Assembly: GCF_024139115.2 (NCBI RefSeq)
Contig: NC_085140.1
Span: 298,365,978-298,429,977 of the forward strand
Length of the DNA: 64,000 nt
Direction: 5' to 3'
Source: Armigeres subalbatus
Lineage: Eukaryota > Arthropoda > Insecta > Diptera > Culicidae
Shown here in pieces: positions 1 to 12,300 of the stretch (within the stretch, counting starts at the first letter, position 1; every line of letters begins with the position of its first letter). Under the pieces are notes generated by a model. It worked only from the letters and a program-made list of their open reading frames with translations. It was not told the origin of the DNA and made no database searches. A program made the translations under genes and the position numbers.

Positions 1-1004
1 CCTGACACAGCATTTGATAAAAAAAATCACAGACAACAGACGTTGAATAGCACATGAACCGATAATATTGAAAAAAAAAAATCACTTGCCACGGGCGCTA
101 CTGCGTCCATGAATAAACTAGTTATTTATAAAAAAACTAGTGTATATACCCTAAGAAAGGTATAAATATGCCTTATAGAATACAGTATGTGGGTTTCTGG
201 GCCTCCTTAAAAAAGTTTTCAGCGCTCACGGCGAAACCTTTTTGAGCGCCCCTTCCGTATTAAGTAAAATAAGAGATTTATTACTCCCAATGTTTCAGTT
301 TCGATGTTTTCTTTTTATTATTGTAGCGAATTGTAGTTTTCCGAAGATTTAATGGTTTGGTGTGATAAAAGATGAATACTTCTTGCACCAAAAACAACAA
401 TCACGGTAGCTTTTAAAACGATTAAGATATTAACAAAATAATAGATTAAGAGAAATCATTGTTTTTTTGTTCGGGAGTCCATTTAATTGAAGTTTTGTAG
501 TATATCCGCGTCATTTGTTTAGTGCATGTCTTTTTGTTCCATTTCTATTGAGAAGAATTTAAGTAGTCGTTTTTTATTCAGAGATTTCTCAAACTTAATG
601 TGAGGCCTCTTTAGATTGAGGTACCGCTATTTATACCCTTCGAGAAATGGCTTATACCAACTCTCAAAGGTGCGCCCCTCAATCAGTTTCGGCTTCAACA
701 ATAAATGGGATAATAGTGATTTTGACCATGCATCGGTACTGAAGTTCAAACATATTTTTGCTTCTTCTAATGAGTAATGAATTCGTGTTTGACAAACTTT
801 GTACAGAGAGCTGATTTGGCATTTCGGAATCTCACCTTTACACAGAGTTCTGATCAGTCAGAGGGTTCAGCAGATCCACCAAATTCATATCCGCTTCTTT
901 CCTAATTAATCAGCGCTCTGGAGCTTGGAGATGCATGTCGTCGGCTTCGAAACCATTTTAAGATTAAGTTACGTTTTTATAATTTACTCCATTGACTCCA
1001 TCCA
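1..1004. other. AT-rich non-coding DNA, probably host-gene intron
   Basis: I see no coding exon, RNA gene or clear repeat here. On the minus strand this lies 3' of the last recognised exon of the Dpr-like gene, so it is probably intron; the remaining exon(s) would be beyond the window edge. Confidence 0.5.
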
Positions 1005-1180
1005 AAAGGTGCAAAAGATGGGGGTGGGTGGCTTACGTTGTCCTCTCTTGAGCCTCTTTCTATCATGTACTTCGTCTTCGACGTGTGAATGACTAGTCCA
1101 ATCCGTTAAGCTTCGCTTTTCAGTCTGACGTAGGCTTCCTCCATCCTCTCAAAAATACGTGCCATAATATCAATGTCGAC
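1005..1180 (-). mobile_element. non-LTR reverse-transcriptase fragment, inverted
   Basis: The minus-strand translation reads like the segment after the YADD motif of RTE-type reverse transcriptases: 'DIDIMARIFERMEEAYVRL' followed after a stop by 'TSKTKYM'. It is 5'- and 3'-truncated and lies head-to-head with the larger plus-strand relic that follows. It matches the end of the minus-strand relic at 5296-6440 (shared 'cgtgccRtaatatcaatgtc'). Confidence 0.6.
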
Positions 1181-1189
1181 CACGGTACG

Positions 1190-2370
1190 ACCTAAAGCGA
1201 CTGAAGCAACCTGATGTCGCCACTGCATACGCGCAGCATCTCGAGGCAGCATTGCCGGAAGAGGGTGAGCTCGATGGGGCCCCTCTTATGGACTGCTGGA
1301 ATACATTCAAAGCAGCTATTAACGACGCAGCGGAGAACAACGTCGGGTATATGGGACGGAAGTCGAAGTCGACGGAACGATTGGTTTGACGAAGAGTGCA
1401 GACAGTTTCTGGAGGAGAAGGACGCAGCATGGGCGGTTGCGCTGCAGCAAGGTACCCGGCAGAACGTGGAACGTTATAGACGGAAGCGGAGACAGCAGAC
1501 CCGCCACCTGGAAGAAGCGGAGTGCGTGGAGATGGAACAGCTTTGCCGTTCTCAAGAAACACACAAGTTCTATCAGAAGCTCAACGCATGCCGCAAAGGC
1601 TTCGTGCCACGAGCCGAAATGTGCAGAGATAAGGATGGGAACATCTTGACGGACGAACGTGTGGTGATCGAAAGGTGGAAGCACTACGAGTAACATTTGA
1701 ATGGCGCAGAGAGTACAGGCAGTGAAAGTCAAGACAGCGGAGGAGATGACTACGTCAGTTCAGCGAACGATGGAAGCCAACCAGCCCCCACCTTGAGGGA
1801 AGTTAAGGATGCCATCCAACAGCTAAAGACCAATAAAGCAGCTGGTAAGGATGGTATCGGAGCTGAGCTCTTCAAGATGGGCTCGGAAAAGCTAGCCAGT
1901 TGCCTGCACAAACTGATAGTCAGAATCTGGGAAACTGAATAGCTACCGGAGGAGTGTAAGGAAGGGGTTATATGCCCCATCTACAAGAAAGGCGACAAGC
2001 TGGAGTGTGAGAAAATTCGAGCGATCACCATCCTTAATGCCGCCTACAAAGTGATATCCCAGATCATCTTCCGACGTCTGTCACCATTAGTGAATGAGTT
2101 CGTGGGAAGTTATCAAGCCGGCTTCGTTGGCGGCCGGTCGACAAAGGACCAGATCTTTACTGTACGGCAAATACTTCAAAAATGCTGTGAATACCAGGTC
2201 CCAACGCACCATCTGTTCGTTGATTTCAAGCCGGCATACGACAGTATAGACCGCGTAGAGCTGTGGAGAATTATGGACGAGAACAGCTTTCCTGGGAAGC
2301 TTATCAGACTTTTCAAAGCAACGATGGATGGTGTGTAAAACTGTGTGAAGATTCCGAGTTCGTTCGAATC
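1190..2370 (+). mobile_element. non-LTR retrotransposon relic (EN/RT linker and N-terminal RT)
   Basis: The plus strand encodes, in consecutive pieces, a linker ('RNDWFDEECRQFLEEKDAAW') and then reverse-transcriptase blocks: 'NKAAGKDGIGAELFKMG', 'ICPIYKKGDKLE', 'AITILNAAYKVISQIIFRR', 'SYQAGFVGGRSTKDQIFTV' and 'HHLFVDFKPAYDSIDRVELW'. In-frame stops near 1690, 1940 and 2336 and loss of the YADD block show that it is dead. I assign it to a non-LTR family common in Aedes, RTE-like by motif, but the clade is uncertain. Related relics lie at 5296-6440, 28691-28815, 34766-35530 and 45850-46610. Confidence 0.8.
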
Positions 2371-2786
2371 GGGGAACTATTATAATACTTATGGCTTTAT
2401 TGTTGAGAATTCGACGAAGTCACAGAAATCTGCGAAATGAGTTAAGTTTATAGGATTAAAAAATGTAGCCCAAACAGCAATTTTGTATCCGTCATGGAGC
2501 TCAGCTCAGCTTTATTCAATCTCGCATTTATAAATTTCGACTTGCAGATCTATCCCTTGTACAACCTAGTCGTGTTGCACAAGGAAACACTGCAATCGTA
2601 ATTTTATTAACTTGCTAAAAGTTTCCCCTGAGCACGTAGCAGCAAAATTGTTATTATGCTATTATTTCGCCGTAAATCCGGACAGTAGCAGCAAACTCCT
2701 GGTGTACTACAGTGTTGGCGAAAGTGCAGTTTGCTGGTAAAGAGGTGTGAGTAAATGTGGTTCTACAAGCAGCAAAACTCGCTTAC
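2371..2786. other. host-gene intron, 3' of exon 5
   Basis: AT-rich sequence between the retrotransposon relic and the exon 5 donor site (intron begins at 2786 on the minus strand). I see no other feature. Confidence 0.6.
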
Positions 2787-3376
2787 CTTGCAGCACGTGC
2801 ACCGTGATGCTGGCCGGACGCATGTTGGACGGTGCACAAGTATAATTGCCGGCATGCTTCGAGTGCACTTCCTTGATTGTCAGGACGCTGGTGGCCGGCG
2901 AGAGGAGGTGGGAGTAGGGCAGAAAGCCACTTTGGTTTAGAGCCCACAGGTGTAGCTGCTCTTCGACGGCCGAAAAACCGGCGGTCAGATCGGTGGCCAT
3001 CAACTCGCCGGAATCCAGCAGTGGAGCATCCAGAAGGCTCATGGATCCGGCTGCTGCCGCGACTGGACTCATCAGGTCCAGCGCGTTTAGACCGAAACTA
3101 CCATCGTCGGTGTCGTCCTGCGTTGTTGGGCCTTGCGGTGGCAACCGGTGCGGGTGCTGCCGATGATGGTGATGATGATGCGGATGGTTGCGGTGGTGGT
3201 GGTGGTGATGATGACCGTGCCCATGATTGAGTTGCCCGTAATGGGTTTCATCTAACGACGGTGGGAATGGTTGATCCGCCAGTTCGTCCGTCGGAACTGT
3301 GCTATCAACCGGCTGGAATGGCGTCACCGAAAAGCCATTTTGTTGGTCGAAGTTTACCATGCTGTGCTGGTGGTAC
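2787..3376 (-). CDS. dpr-like: Dpr-like gene exon 5: second half of Ig2 with His-rich insert
   Basis: The acceptor is 'ctatcatag' before 3376 and the donor 'CAAG|GTAAGC' after 2787; the exon is 590 nt, entered after two bases of a Trp codon and ending in phase 1. It continues Ig2 with 'WYHQHSMVNFDQQNGFSV'. About 110 residues follow that normal Dpr proteins lack. They contain two runs of 6-7 His near nt 3150-3230, a Pro/Gln patch, and an acidic and Leu-rich stretch. The Ig fold then resumes with 'SVLTIKEVHSKHAGNYTCAP' and 'ASITVHVLQG'. The usual spacing between these strands is about 10-15 residues. The frame is open throughout, so the insert is translated if the exon is used whole; an unrecognised internal intron is the alternative. 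Confidence 0.88.
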
Positions 3377-6300
3377 CTATGATAGAAATTGAGAGAATTT
3401 CGTTTTAAAGTGAATTGTCTAGTTAGATAAAAGCTGTGTTAACGAAGAGTGAGTGGGTAAAAAAAGTTACTGAAATGCTTGCCACATTTCTGTAGCTACA
3501 ATGATATTTTACAGCGTTCGCATTGTTGATTTCTACAGATGTTTATATCTACATCTCATAAAGTTTATAATTTGAACAAAATCAATTAACAGTTTTGCGA
3601 GAGACTGACTAACAAACAAACACTCAACGCATAGCCTATGATGCATTAGCATGGCTTTCGATAACTCACCAGAACACGTAATCGGGATATTCCGTGGCTT
3701 GCCTCAGTTTGCACTCGAGCCGCAACGTTGAACCTTCGTCAATATGCAAATCTGGGGCTCCCACGATGTCCGCAACGGCATCTGCAATTTAGGGAAGAAG
3801 AAAGGTATAAATTATTTTCCCGGTCTGGTACGTACTGTCGGTTCCGCTCGGGCGCCGTCGTTGGCACAAACATTCACATACGTATATTCATATTAAACTG
3901 TTTTGGGAAAGTTCAATTTTCTTCCGTGGCTTATTTTCGGGGGACGTTTAGCAAACGGTGGCTATCAACCAGCGGGTCACTCATAGGTCGTTTAAGAAAT
4001 TGTGAATGATTTTAAACTAGATATGAATAAATCGTAAAAATGAGAACGGGTGGAGTAACGATACTATGTATGTACGTATGGAGAAAAAAAATTGACAACA
4101 TAGAAGCCTGGGGTCGCTTTCTACACGTTTCATTACTTAAGCGACTATTTTTATTATTATTCATATTAAACTGTTTTGGGAAAGTTCAATTTTCTTCCGT
4201 GGCTTATTTTCGGGGGACGTTTAGCAAACGGTGGCTATCAACCAGCGGGTCACTCATAGGTCGTTTAAGAAATTGTGAATGATTTTAAACTAGATATGAA
4301 TAAATCGTAAAAATGAGAACGCGTGGAGTAACGATACTATGTATGTACGTATGAAAAAAAATTGACAACATAGAAGCCTGGGGTCGCTTTCTACACGTTT
4401 CGTTATTTAAGCGACTATTTTTAGGCGAATTTTGAGATGCTCGATTTTTTAAGATAGTTTGGCTAACATAGTCGTAATTTTCTGCTTCTGTTTCTGCCTC
4501 CGTAAACAGGACTGGCGGGTCTATAGTGAGTGACGTTCAAAACCCATCACCAAATTAGGAAAGTATTAGGTTTAGATGAAACGTTTCTGATTTACGTCAA
4601 TTCGACACTAAACACGGTGCCATGAGGCACCAAAGCTCACATTCGCATGGATCACTGGTTATACGAATTCAAAAGAATTCATGGGAATATGGAAATATGG
4701 ATATTTTTATATACTTTTTTTTTTAAGGATATGATCTTTATTGAATTGATGACAATTACGTCATTTTGCTTTTAAAATATCGAGAATTGATCTCTCATTT
4801 TCCTCCAGTAACCTCAGCAACGGTTCCAGCAATCTTCGCGACGTTTCCGGCATTCTTCTTGACCCATTTCCAGGCGTTGCTCAACCATCCATTGGCTACC
4901 TCCGGATCAACTCCATTCTCCACCAGAACTCCGTGCAACTCCTTGACTAATTCTTTGGGCAGTTCCTCTTCGGCCTTGGGCATGGCAACGGCCACAGCCA
5001 CCAACATAGCGAGAACAATGACGAACTTCATTTTGATAGATTGTTTGTTGGGTTGATAACAGTCGAGTACTGAATGTAGATCGGCCTCAATGCAGTGACA
5101 TTTTATAGCGATTTCATATATGTTTGCACAAATGCGATTTATTTAAGATATCAATATTACGAAAAACTCTCTCCTAATATTTGTTTGCGTGTTTGATTTT
5201 ACTGAAATTTCATCTGTCATACATTGGAATAAACAAGTTCGAATTTCATCATGATTTTCAAGCTGTATTCTATTTGTTGTTTTTGCAATTATCGTTTATC
5301 ATCGTGCCGTAATATCAATGTCTTCGGCGAAACCAAATAGCTGAACGGACTTCGTGAAAATCTTACCACTCGTATCAATACCTGTCCTTCATATTACTCC
5401 CTGCAAAGCTATGTTGAAAAGCAGGCACGGAAGACCATCACATTGCCGTAACCCTCTGCACGTTTCGAAGGGAATCGAGAATGCTCCTGAAACTAGAACT
5501 ACGCACATCACCACCGTCGCCTTGAAATCCGTATTCGTGCATTAGCTGCCATACCTGATCTCGATCGATTGTATCATATGCGGCTTCGAAGTCGATGAAT
5601 GGATGATGTGTGGGCACAGTGTATTCGCGGCATATCTGCAATATCTGGCATACGGCGAACACTTGGTCTATGGTGAAGTGTTCGCCCATGAATCCTGCCT
5701 TGTAGTGTCCCACAAACTCTCTTGCAATTGGTGTTAGTCGACGGCATAATATTTGGGAGAGTACCTCGTAAGCGGCGTTCAGCAATGTGATTGCGCGGTA
5801 GTTGCTACAATCCACTTTACCTCCGTTTTTGTTGATGGGACACAAAATAAATTCCATCCACTCCAGCGGCAGAACCTCCTCCTCCCAAATATTGGCGATT
5901 ACCCAGTGCAGTGCTCTAGCCAGTGGCTCACCACCGTATTTAAGCAGCTCTCCTGGTAGTTGGTCAACCCTAGGGGCTTTGGATCACCTTACGCTCGTTC
6001 GTAAGAAGATTTCCGTATATGTCCTTACACATGTCAGGCTGCGGGACGTGGCCCTTACGTAATCGATTCAACGTCTGTGTGTTATTAGCGTGGTACAGTT
6101 GCTTCGTCTCTTCACGTTGTCGATCTTCCTGCTGGTGCTTTTTCCTTCGGAAGATCGATTTTTTTTCTGTTTCGCATCCGTTTGTATTCGTGCCTTATTC
6201 GCTCTGGTACGGTGTTGCAGCAATCTCGCCCATATTGCATTCTTCTCCTCTACTAACTGATCAAACTCGTCGTCATACCAGTCATTTCTCTGATCCGGAG

Positions 6301-9300
6301 GTACCGTGCCAGCTGCAGCGGTTGCGGTGCCGCCAATTTCGGATCGAATATCTCTCCAGCCATCTTCCAGAGAAGCTGCGCCTAGCTGCTCTTCCGTTGG
6401 GAGTGCCATTTCCAAATGCTGCGCGTAGCTGTGGGCTAGTCTACCGTTTGTATCCGCCCATTGTTAAGCGGTGGCGTTCGACTTTATCGCGTGTTGTGCA
6501 CCGTTGATAGTTCGTGTTGTGCCCCGAAGTATGCGTTCTGAGAAATGACCAAAAGCTGACATCAATTTTAAATCCGGAAAAAAACATCGGACACCCCTGC
6601 GCTAAAAGGCTGCCACGCAATTTTGGCCATTTTTTGGACCGATCAAATTCCTGATTAAATTTCGCATAGTTTATGCGTCGTTTCCAATCAAAATATCCAA
6701 AATAATCATTTCCGAAGTATGCGTTCTGAAAAATGGCCAAAAGCTAACATCCATTTTAAATCCGGAATAACTCCAGAACCAAGTGGCCAATCCTGGAAAT
6801 ATAGACGGTCCTTGAAATTTGGATAAATTCCGCTTTTTTGGTGAAAGTTGCGAGAAAAAATGTCGAAAGAAAAGAAAGTTACAACCAAAAAGCTTTTTAT
6901 CTTCGTTTTCAAAGGGGGGTTGGTAACATAAATAAAAAAAATGCTTTTAAATATAAAAAGCAATCAAATTGAATGATTTTGCACAGTTTTAATGATTTTC
7001 AATTTTTTTCCTTGGAAATTTTCTTATTGTTTATTGTTCTTTATTGATTTTTATTTAAAATGAGCAGACCCGATGAACTTCGTCTCGCCTTATATTGGAA
7101 CATTTCTTGTCTTCAAAAATCTGCACATGCAAAATTTGTTTTTTTTTGTTTTTCCAAAAAATCTCTGCATACACATTTTCACGATGATCGATTCAGTAGT
7201 TTCCGAGTCTATAAGGGTCAGACAGGCAGAAATTCATTTTTATGTATATAGATATTTATTTAGTAAAATAAAGTTTTATTTTTAACGTTTAAAATTGTTA
7301 ATATTTATTTATTAGCTGTATGTATTGCTACTTTAATTCGCAGCTTTTGTTCCAAACAGAAAATGGAATTACAAGTTAATAAACAGAATAATTATTTTTA
7401 TTTTTTTTAAATAAGGCAGACTTCACTTTTGGAAAAACAAAAAATCCCGCTAAATAAATTCTTGTTATTTTCTAGAAAATGATATTTCCGGGGAAAATGT
7501 AATATTCGCGAAAATGTTTTCGGGAATTTGTTTGAATCGGTCAGTGAGTTTAGAAGTTACACTAAGTTGAGTTGATCGATAACTAAACAATACCCCTCTT
7601 CCTACACCCTCCCTCTTTTTCAACAACTCTCCTATCTTTACTATAATCATCTTTTTAGGATAGTAGATTAGTATAGTATGTATACTAAATTTGGTGTATG
7701 TTGGTCTTTGGGTTCAGAAATTCAACAGCAATGTTTGATTTTCAAACAGAGCTCTCTCCACAATACCTCTGTTTCCAAAGATCAACTGCCCCCTCATAAT
7801 CACCGTCTCCTGAAGATAAAAATTAAATGTAAATTTGGTTGAGATCGGACAATGCGTCCAAAAGTTATAATTCCACTAGGATTTGATTCTTCCAGAATTT
7901 TTTTTCCGAGAATTCTTCTAGAAATACTCCAGGAAGATTTCCACGAATTTTATCGGATTTTTAAAAAATTACCTGGAACTTTTTTTACAGACATTTTCCT
8001 GAGAATTTTATTAGAATTTCCTCTGGTTATTTACTTAGAAATTTCTCCTGTAATTTTCTAGCAATTCATCCGGAAAGTAATCATGGATTTTTCTAAGCTC
8101 TTAACCTTCCGGGACTCACACCGTTGAAAAAAGTACAATACCTCCGAAAAAATCACGCTTGTCGTTCACAACAGCGGTGGGTCTGCGTGAGTGATTCAGG
8201 ACCATGCGAGTCCCGGAAGGTTAAACTCTTGAAAACTAGCACGAGAACTCTTCAGAAATTTCCTCTGATTTTTTAAAATAAATTTACAAGGAATTCCTCA
8301 AGCCTCTTCCTCTTCTTATATGCATTACATTATCCGCTGGGGCAGTTCCGCCTCGCAGCTTAGTCTTCATTCAGCTTCTGTAGTTATTAACTGCGAGGAT
8401 TCTAAGCCAAGGTACCATTTTTGATTTCGTACACCATGAGGGGAATACACTATGTTACCGCACTGCTAAGGATAGCCTCTCAAGCTCTCCACAGTAGTTT
8501 TCTCCAGAAATCCCATTGCAAACTCCTCCATGAAATCTTCCTCGCATTTCTCCAGAAATTTCAACCTTCAAAGAATATTTCTCTAAAAATCCCCTCTGCT
8601 CCGCTTTTCCAGGGAATTTCTTCAAATATTTTCCCGTTATTATGAGTGGTTTCAAATGAATTTATAGATTCGAATAGGATCGGCTGCTAGAGATTCGTAG
8701 CCAGTCACCTTTTGTATAGCATTAATTTCATGGCCGCGTGTTTCCATTAAACTACGGAGTGTCCAGGTTTTGGTTTGGGTGTATGACATATAAAATCCAA
8801 CAAAATAATACAATATTATCTGGAATGCTTTTAACCGACTGAATTCGCTAATTGGTAAGGAATAATTTTGCTTTGTATTCTACTTATACTCTTCAAAGTA
8901 ATCTTGAACAAAATACCGGCTGACCAGAAGAGAGCACAAAAAACAGAAAATGCACAAAAAACTATATTGAATGAGCATTGAGTTTTAAATCATATTGCAA
9001 AATTAATACTAAAGACGTAAATAATTCAATTAAAAATGACGTGAACTAAAATCAAAACTCTTATGTGATCGGATAGTATTTGGAAAGTAATAGGAGAGTT
9101 GTTCCGTTTTTGAATGATTTTTATTGATATATCTGTTTTGCTTTTTTTTAATAATAATTGTATGCCGGTGACGTTACATCGTTACTAAAACCATTCTCTA
9201 CTTTCCCCCGGTGACCTCAGCAACGGTTCCAGCAATCTTCGCGACGTTTCCAGCGTTCTTCTTGACCCATTTCCAGGCATTGCTCAACCATCCATTGGCC

Positions 9301-12300
9301 ACCTCCGGATCAACTCCATTCTCCACCAGAACTCCGTGCAGCTCCTTGACTAATTCTTTAGGCAGTTCCTGTTCGGCCTTTGGCATGGCGACGGCAACAG
9401 CCACCAGCATAGCGAGAACAATGACGAACTTCATTTTGGTAGATTTGTTTCACTGAGTTGATTGTCACAAGTGAGTACTGAATGTAGATTGCAATGCGGC
9501 GTCAATTTATAGCGGTAACAGGTGATAAAATATTTGTTTGCACAAATGCGATTTATTTGAGGGAGTTTCATAATTGCAAAGAATGCTTTGAACATTCGGC
9601 TTATTAAAAATCTGTGTAAACAATTTCTGCAAAAAATCTCTCTAAAGGTAAATTTTGCACAACAAGATCTGGAAGGCTATAATTTCACTTCACAATATTT
9701 CCATTAGGATTCAATATAAGTTATTAATTTTTGAACTGCAATGTAAAAATAAACAAAATCCCTTTATTTTCACAAATTTAACGATTTGCGATACTTTCCT
9801 CCGACCCGTAAGATTGTCGTTCTATCCGTTAAAACAAAACAAACAACCATGCATGCGTTCACCGTTGTTTTACATGCATTTGTTTTATTGTACACCACCA
9901 TTCGGACGTTTTGTTCCAGGCTCATTTTTGAACATATTCTAAATGTGTTAGAAGTCATCAACACTTGGTTGTTTTGAACAGGATATCATTGTGAAATGTA
10001 ACTAGTTTTGTAAATTTGCATCTACACGTTGAAATGGTTAGGAATTCTTGTTTATATTGTTGAAAACATCGAAAATGTTTAAGTAGTGCATTTTGATCTG
10101 TTATACCCATAAATTGGGATTACTGTGCCGGTGCTTTATATCGTAGCTATTTCTTACGAATACAAAGGAAATGTGTCAAAATAATAGATAGGAATGTAGG
10201 AAAAACTGAAATTTTCCACATTTTGATGAAACATCTATCATTTCGGCGAGGCAAAACGCCCTAGAGGAACTATCCTACAATGTACTCGCGTCTCCACGCA
10301 CTGTCCATACCACAATGTTGATGCGCCGACGCGTGGTACGTTGTTCCCTAAGAGCTGCTGGCTAAAAGGCGTTTTGCCTCATGAGTTTTCCGGGAACGAA
10401 ATATCACCACTTTTTTTAAATGTGAATATTATCAATATGATTGAGATTTTTTCTAATTTTAGTATGGCATCAGCTAGCTATATTGTTCAACTGTTGCGTG
10501 AGGTAGAAACACCCATGAAAGTCGTTATAGCTAAGGCATAAAAGCAGTCTATGCTTAGCTAGGGCATATTGCCCCTCCTTTCCCTATTTGTTTCGCGATA
10601 GCCCCGTTCGGGTTGGATAAAGCACCAGTCTAGCGTACTGAGGGTCGTGGGTTCAAGTCCCATCTAAGGGAAAGTGGTTACCTTCAATACATTTTTCAAA
10701 TCAATATCTTCCAAATAATGTAGGGACACGGCAGGTATTTCCGTCCTTCGTCGTAGGGGCTAAAACCAACGAAAGCAACGTACATTTGCTAGAACTCCAC
10801 TATAGCAGAACGTTTCTTCTGAGCTTACGATTTGGTATGTATGAGTTTTACAAAAAAGCGTCTCTTTTATTGGTTTTCGAGACTATGACGAACAGACGAA
10901 AATACCTGCCGTGTCCCTACATATTCACATCTGAGTTTTCAGAACATTGTAAATTAATGTCCTAGTCGGATGATTTAATCCCCGGAAAATAGGCAATTAA
11001 CTTTGATTGAACCCCCCTTTGGGTTGTCAATACTCGAAATATCAAAAAGTGCGTCTAATCAATACATTAAAATTATTTACATAAGAAAGTCAAAAGACCG
11101 ACGTCATGAAATTGTCCGTACACTGAATAGGGTAAAATGCCCAATAGTGGAACCCCTAGTATCGGAATTTTGCTCTTCCTGTCATAAGGCTTAAAAATTT
11201 TCAACATATTGACCCTGCTCTTTTTTTTTTTTCTCCCCCACACCAAAAGGCTCTGGATGAGCCTCCTGGTAATGGACACTCAATTCTCAGCCATAAAGCA
11301 AAACGCGGCAACAAAATTTAAAAAAAACTACACTAATTCAATTTTGGCTGAGAATAATTTAATTCAAAATACAAATCTACAAATGAGAGAATAATTACTA
11401 TTTATACAAAAAAATCGTGCCTCTAGTGGATTAAGCATCCCTTTAAAGAAGCACAAATGAAAAACAATTAAACAAGATAATATACTTAAAGTAATAATTA
11501 CGAATTAGTTTATGTAAATGTTGGTGACGGACTGTTAATAAAGAGATAACGATGAGGAAATGAAGAGTTTATATTAATAATTGAGGTAAGTTAGTTCTTA
11601 AGAGACGTTATATGTTGGCTTTGAAGGATAAACGATTGGTTATCAATTGAATATCTCTGGGTAAATTATTATACTTGGCAGGACCTGCGAAAGTAAACCT
11701 TTTCTGACCAAAACTTGAATGTGCACGAGACATAGCTAAATGATTACTCTGTCTTGTGTTACGTATTTGGGGTACAACCTCAAAAGTTATATTATGAATT
11801 CCGATTGGGTTATGTAATATATTATGAACCATTAGTAATGTTTGCTCCTCACACATACCTTGTAACGGCAGTATTTTGTGTGGAAAATCAGTGTATAGCC
11901 CTATGGTTGGATACAACAGAGGTAGATTAAAAATTATCTTAATACAACGATTTTGTAGTGTTTGTAGTTTTTTTAGTTTGGATTTACAGGCTCTACCCCA
12001 GACTATTATCATGTAATTCAAATGAGAATGAATATGAGCGAAATAGAGCAAAAGCATAACTTTTCGCGGGACGAAACTACTAATACGTTTCAAGACTCCG
12101 CACATGGACCAAACTTTTCCAGCAATTTTTTTAATGTGTTGATCCCAGGATAAGGTACAATCTAAAAGGATACCAAGGTATTTAAAAGCCTGTACATTAT
12201 CGATTATAACATTCCCAAGCATGAGTTCCGGTAGAATTGGAAGAGAATTTCGTGGGGATCGAAAAATCATGTATTTTGTTTTCTGCAGGTTGAGTGAAAG

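Larger units (their letters stand above)
8638..9655. repeat. left arm of an inverted duplication containing peptide copy 2
   Basis: It is inverted relative to 17400-20475. Shared blocks include 'cgcgtgtttccatt' (8740s) with 'aatggaaaacacgcgg' (20398), 'aaaacctggacattccgtag' (18470s) with 'ctacggagtgtccaggtttt' (8753), 'actcttatgtgatcggatag' (9057) with 'attcgatcacataagagttt' (17993), and the whole gene copy. Moderate divergence suggests an old event. The right arm was later split by insertions at 18500-20391. Confidence 0.8.

Noticed and set aside
4795..5031. Calling the peptide family cecropin
   Set aside because: The length, acidic segment and residue pattern do not match cecropin precursors; only a loose similarity of the amphipathic tail exists.
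4766..5056. Open frames antisense to the peptide genes (also at 9211, 17596, 27814 and 40019)
   Set aside because: They recur only because the sense genes are conserved; sense frames have signal peptides, promoters and synonymous variation.
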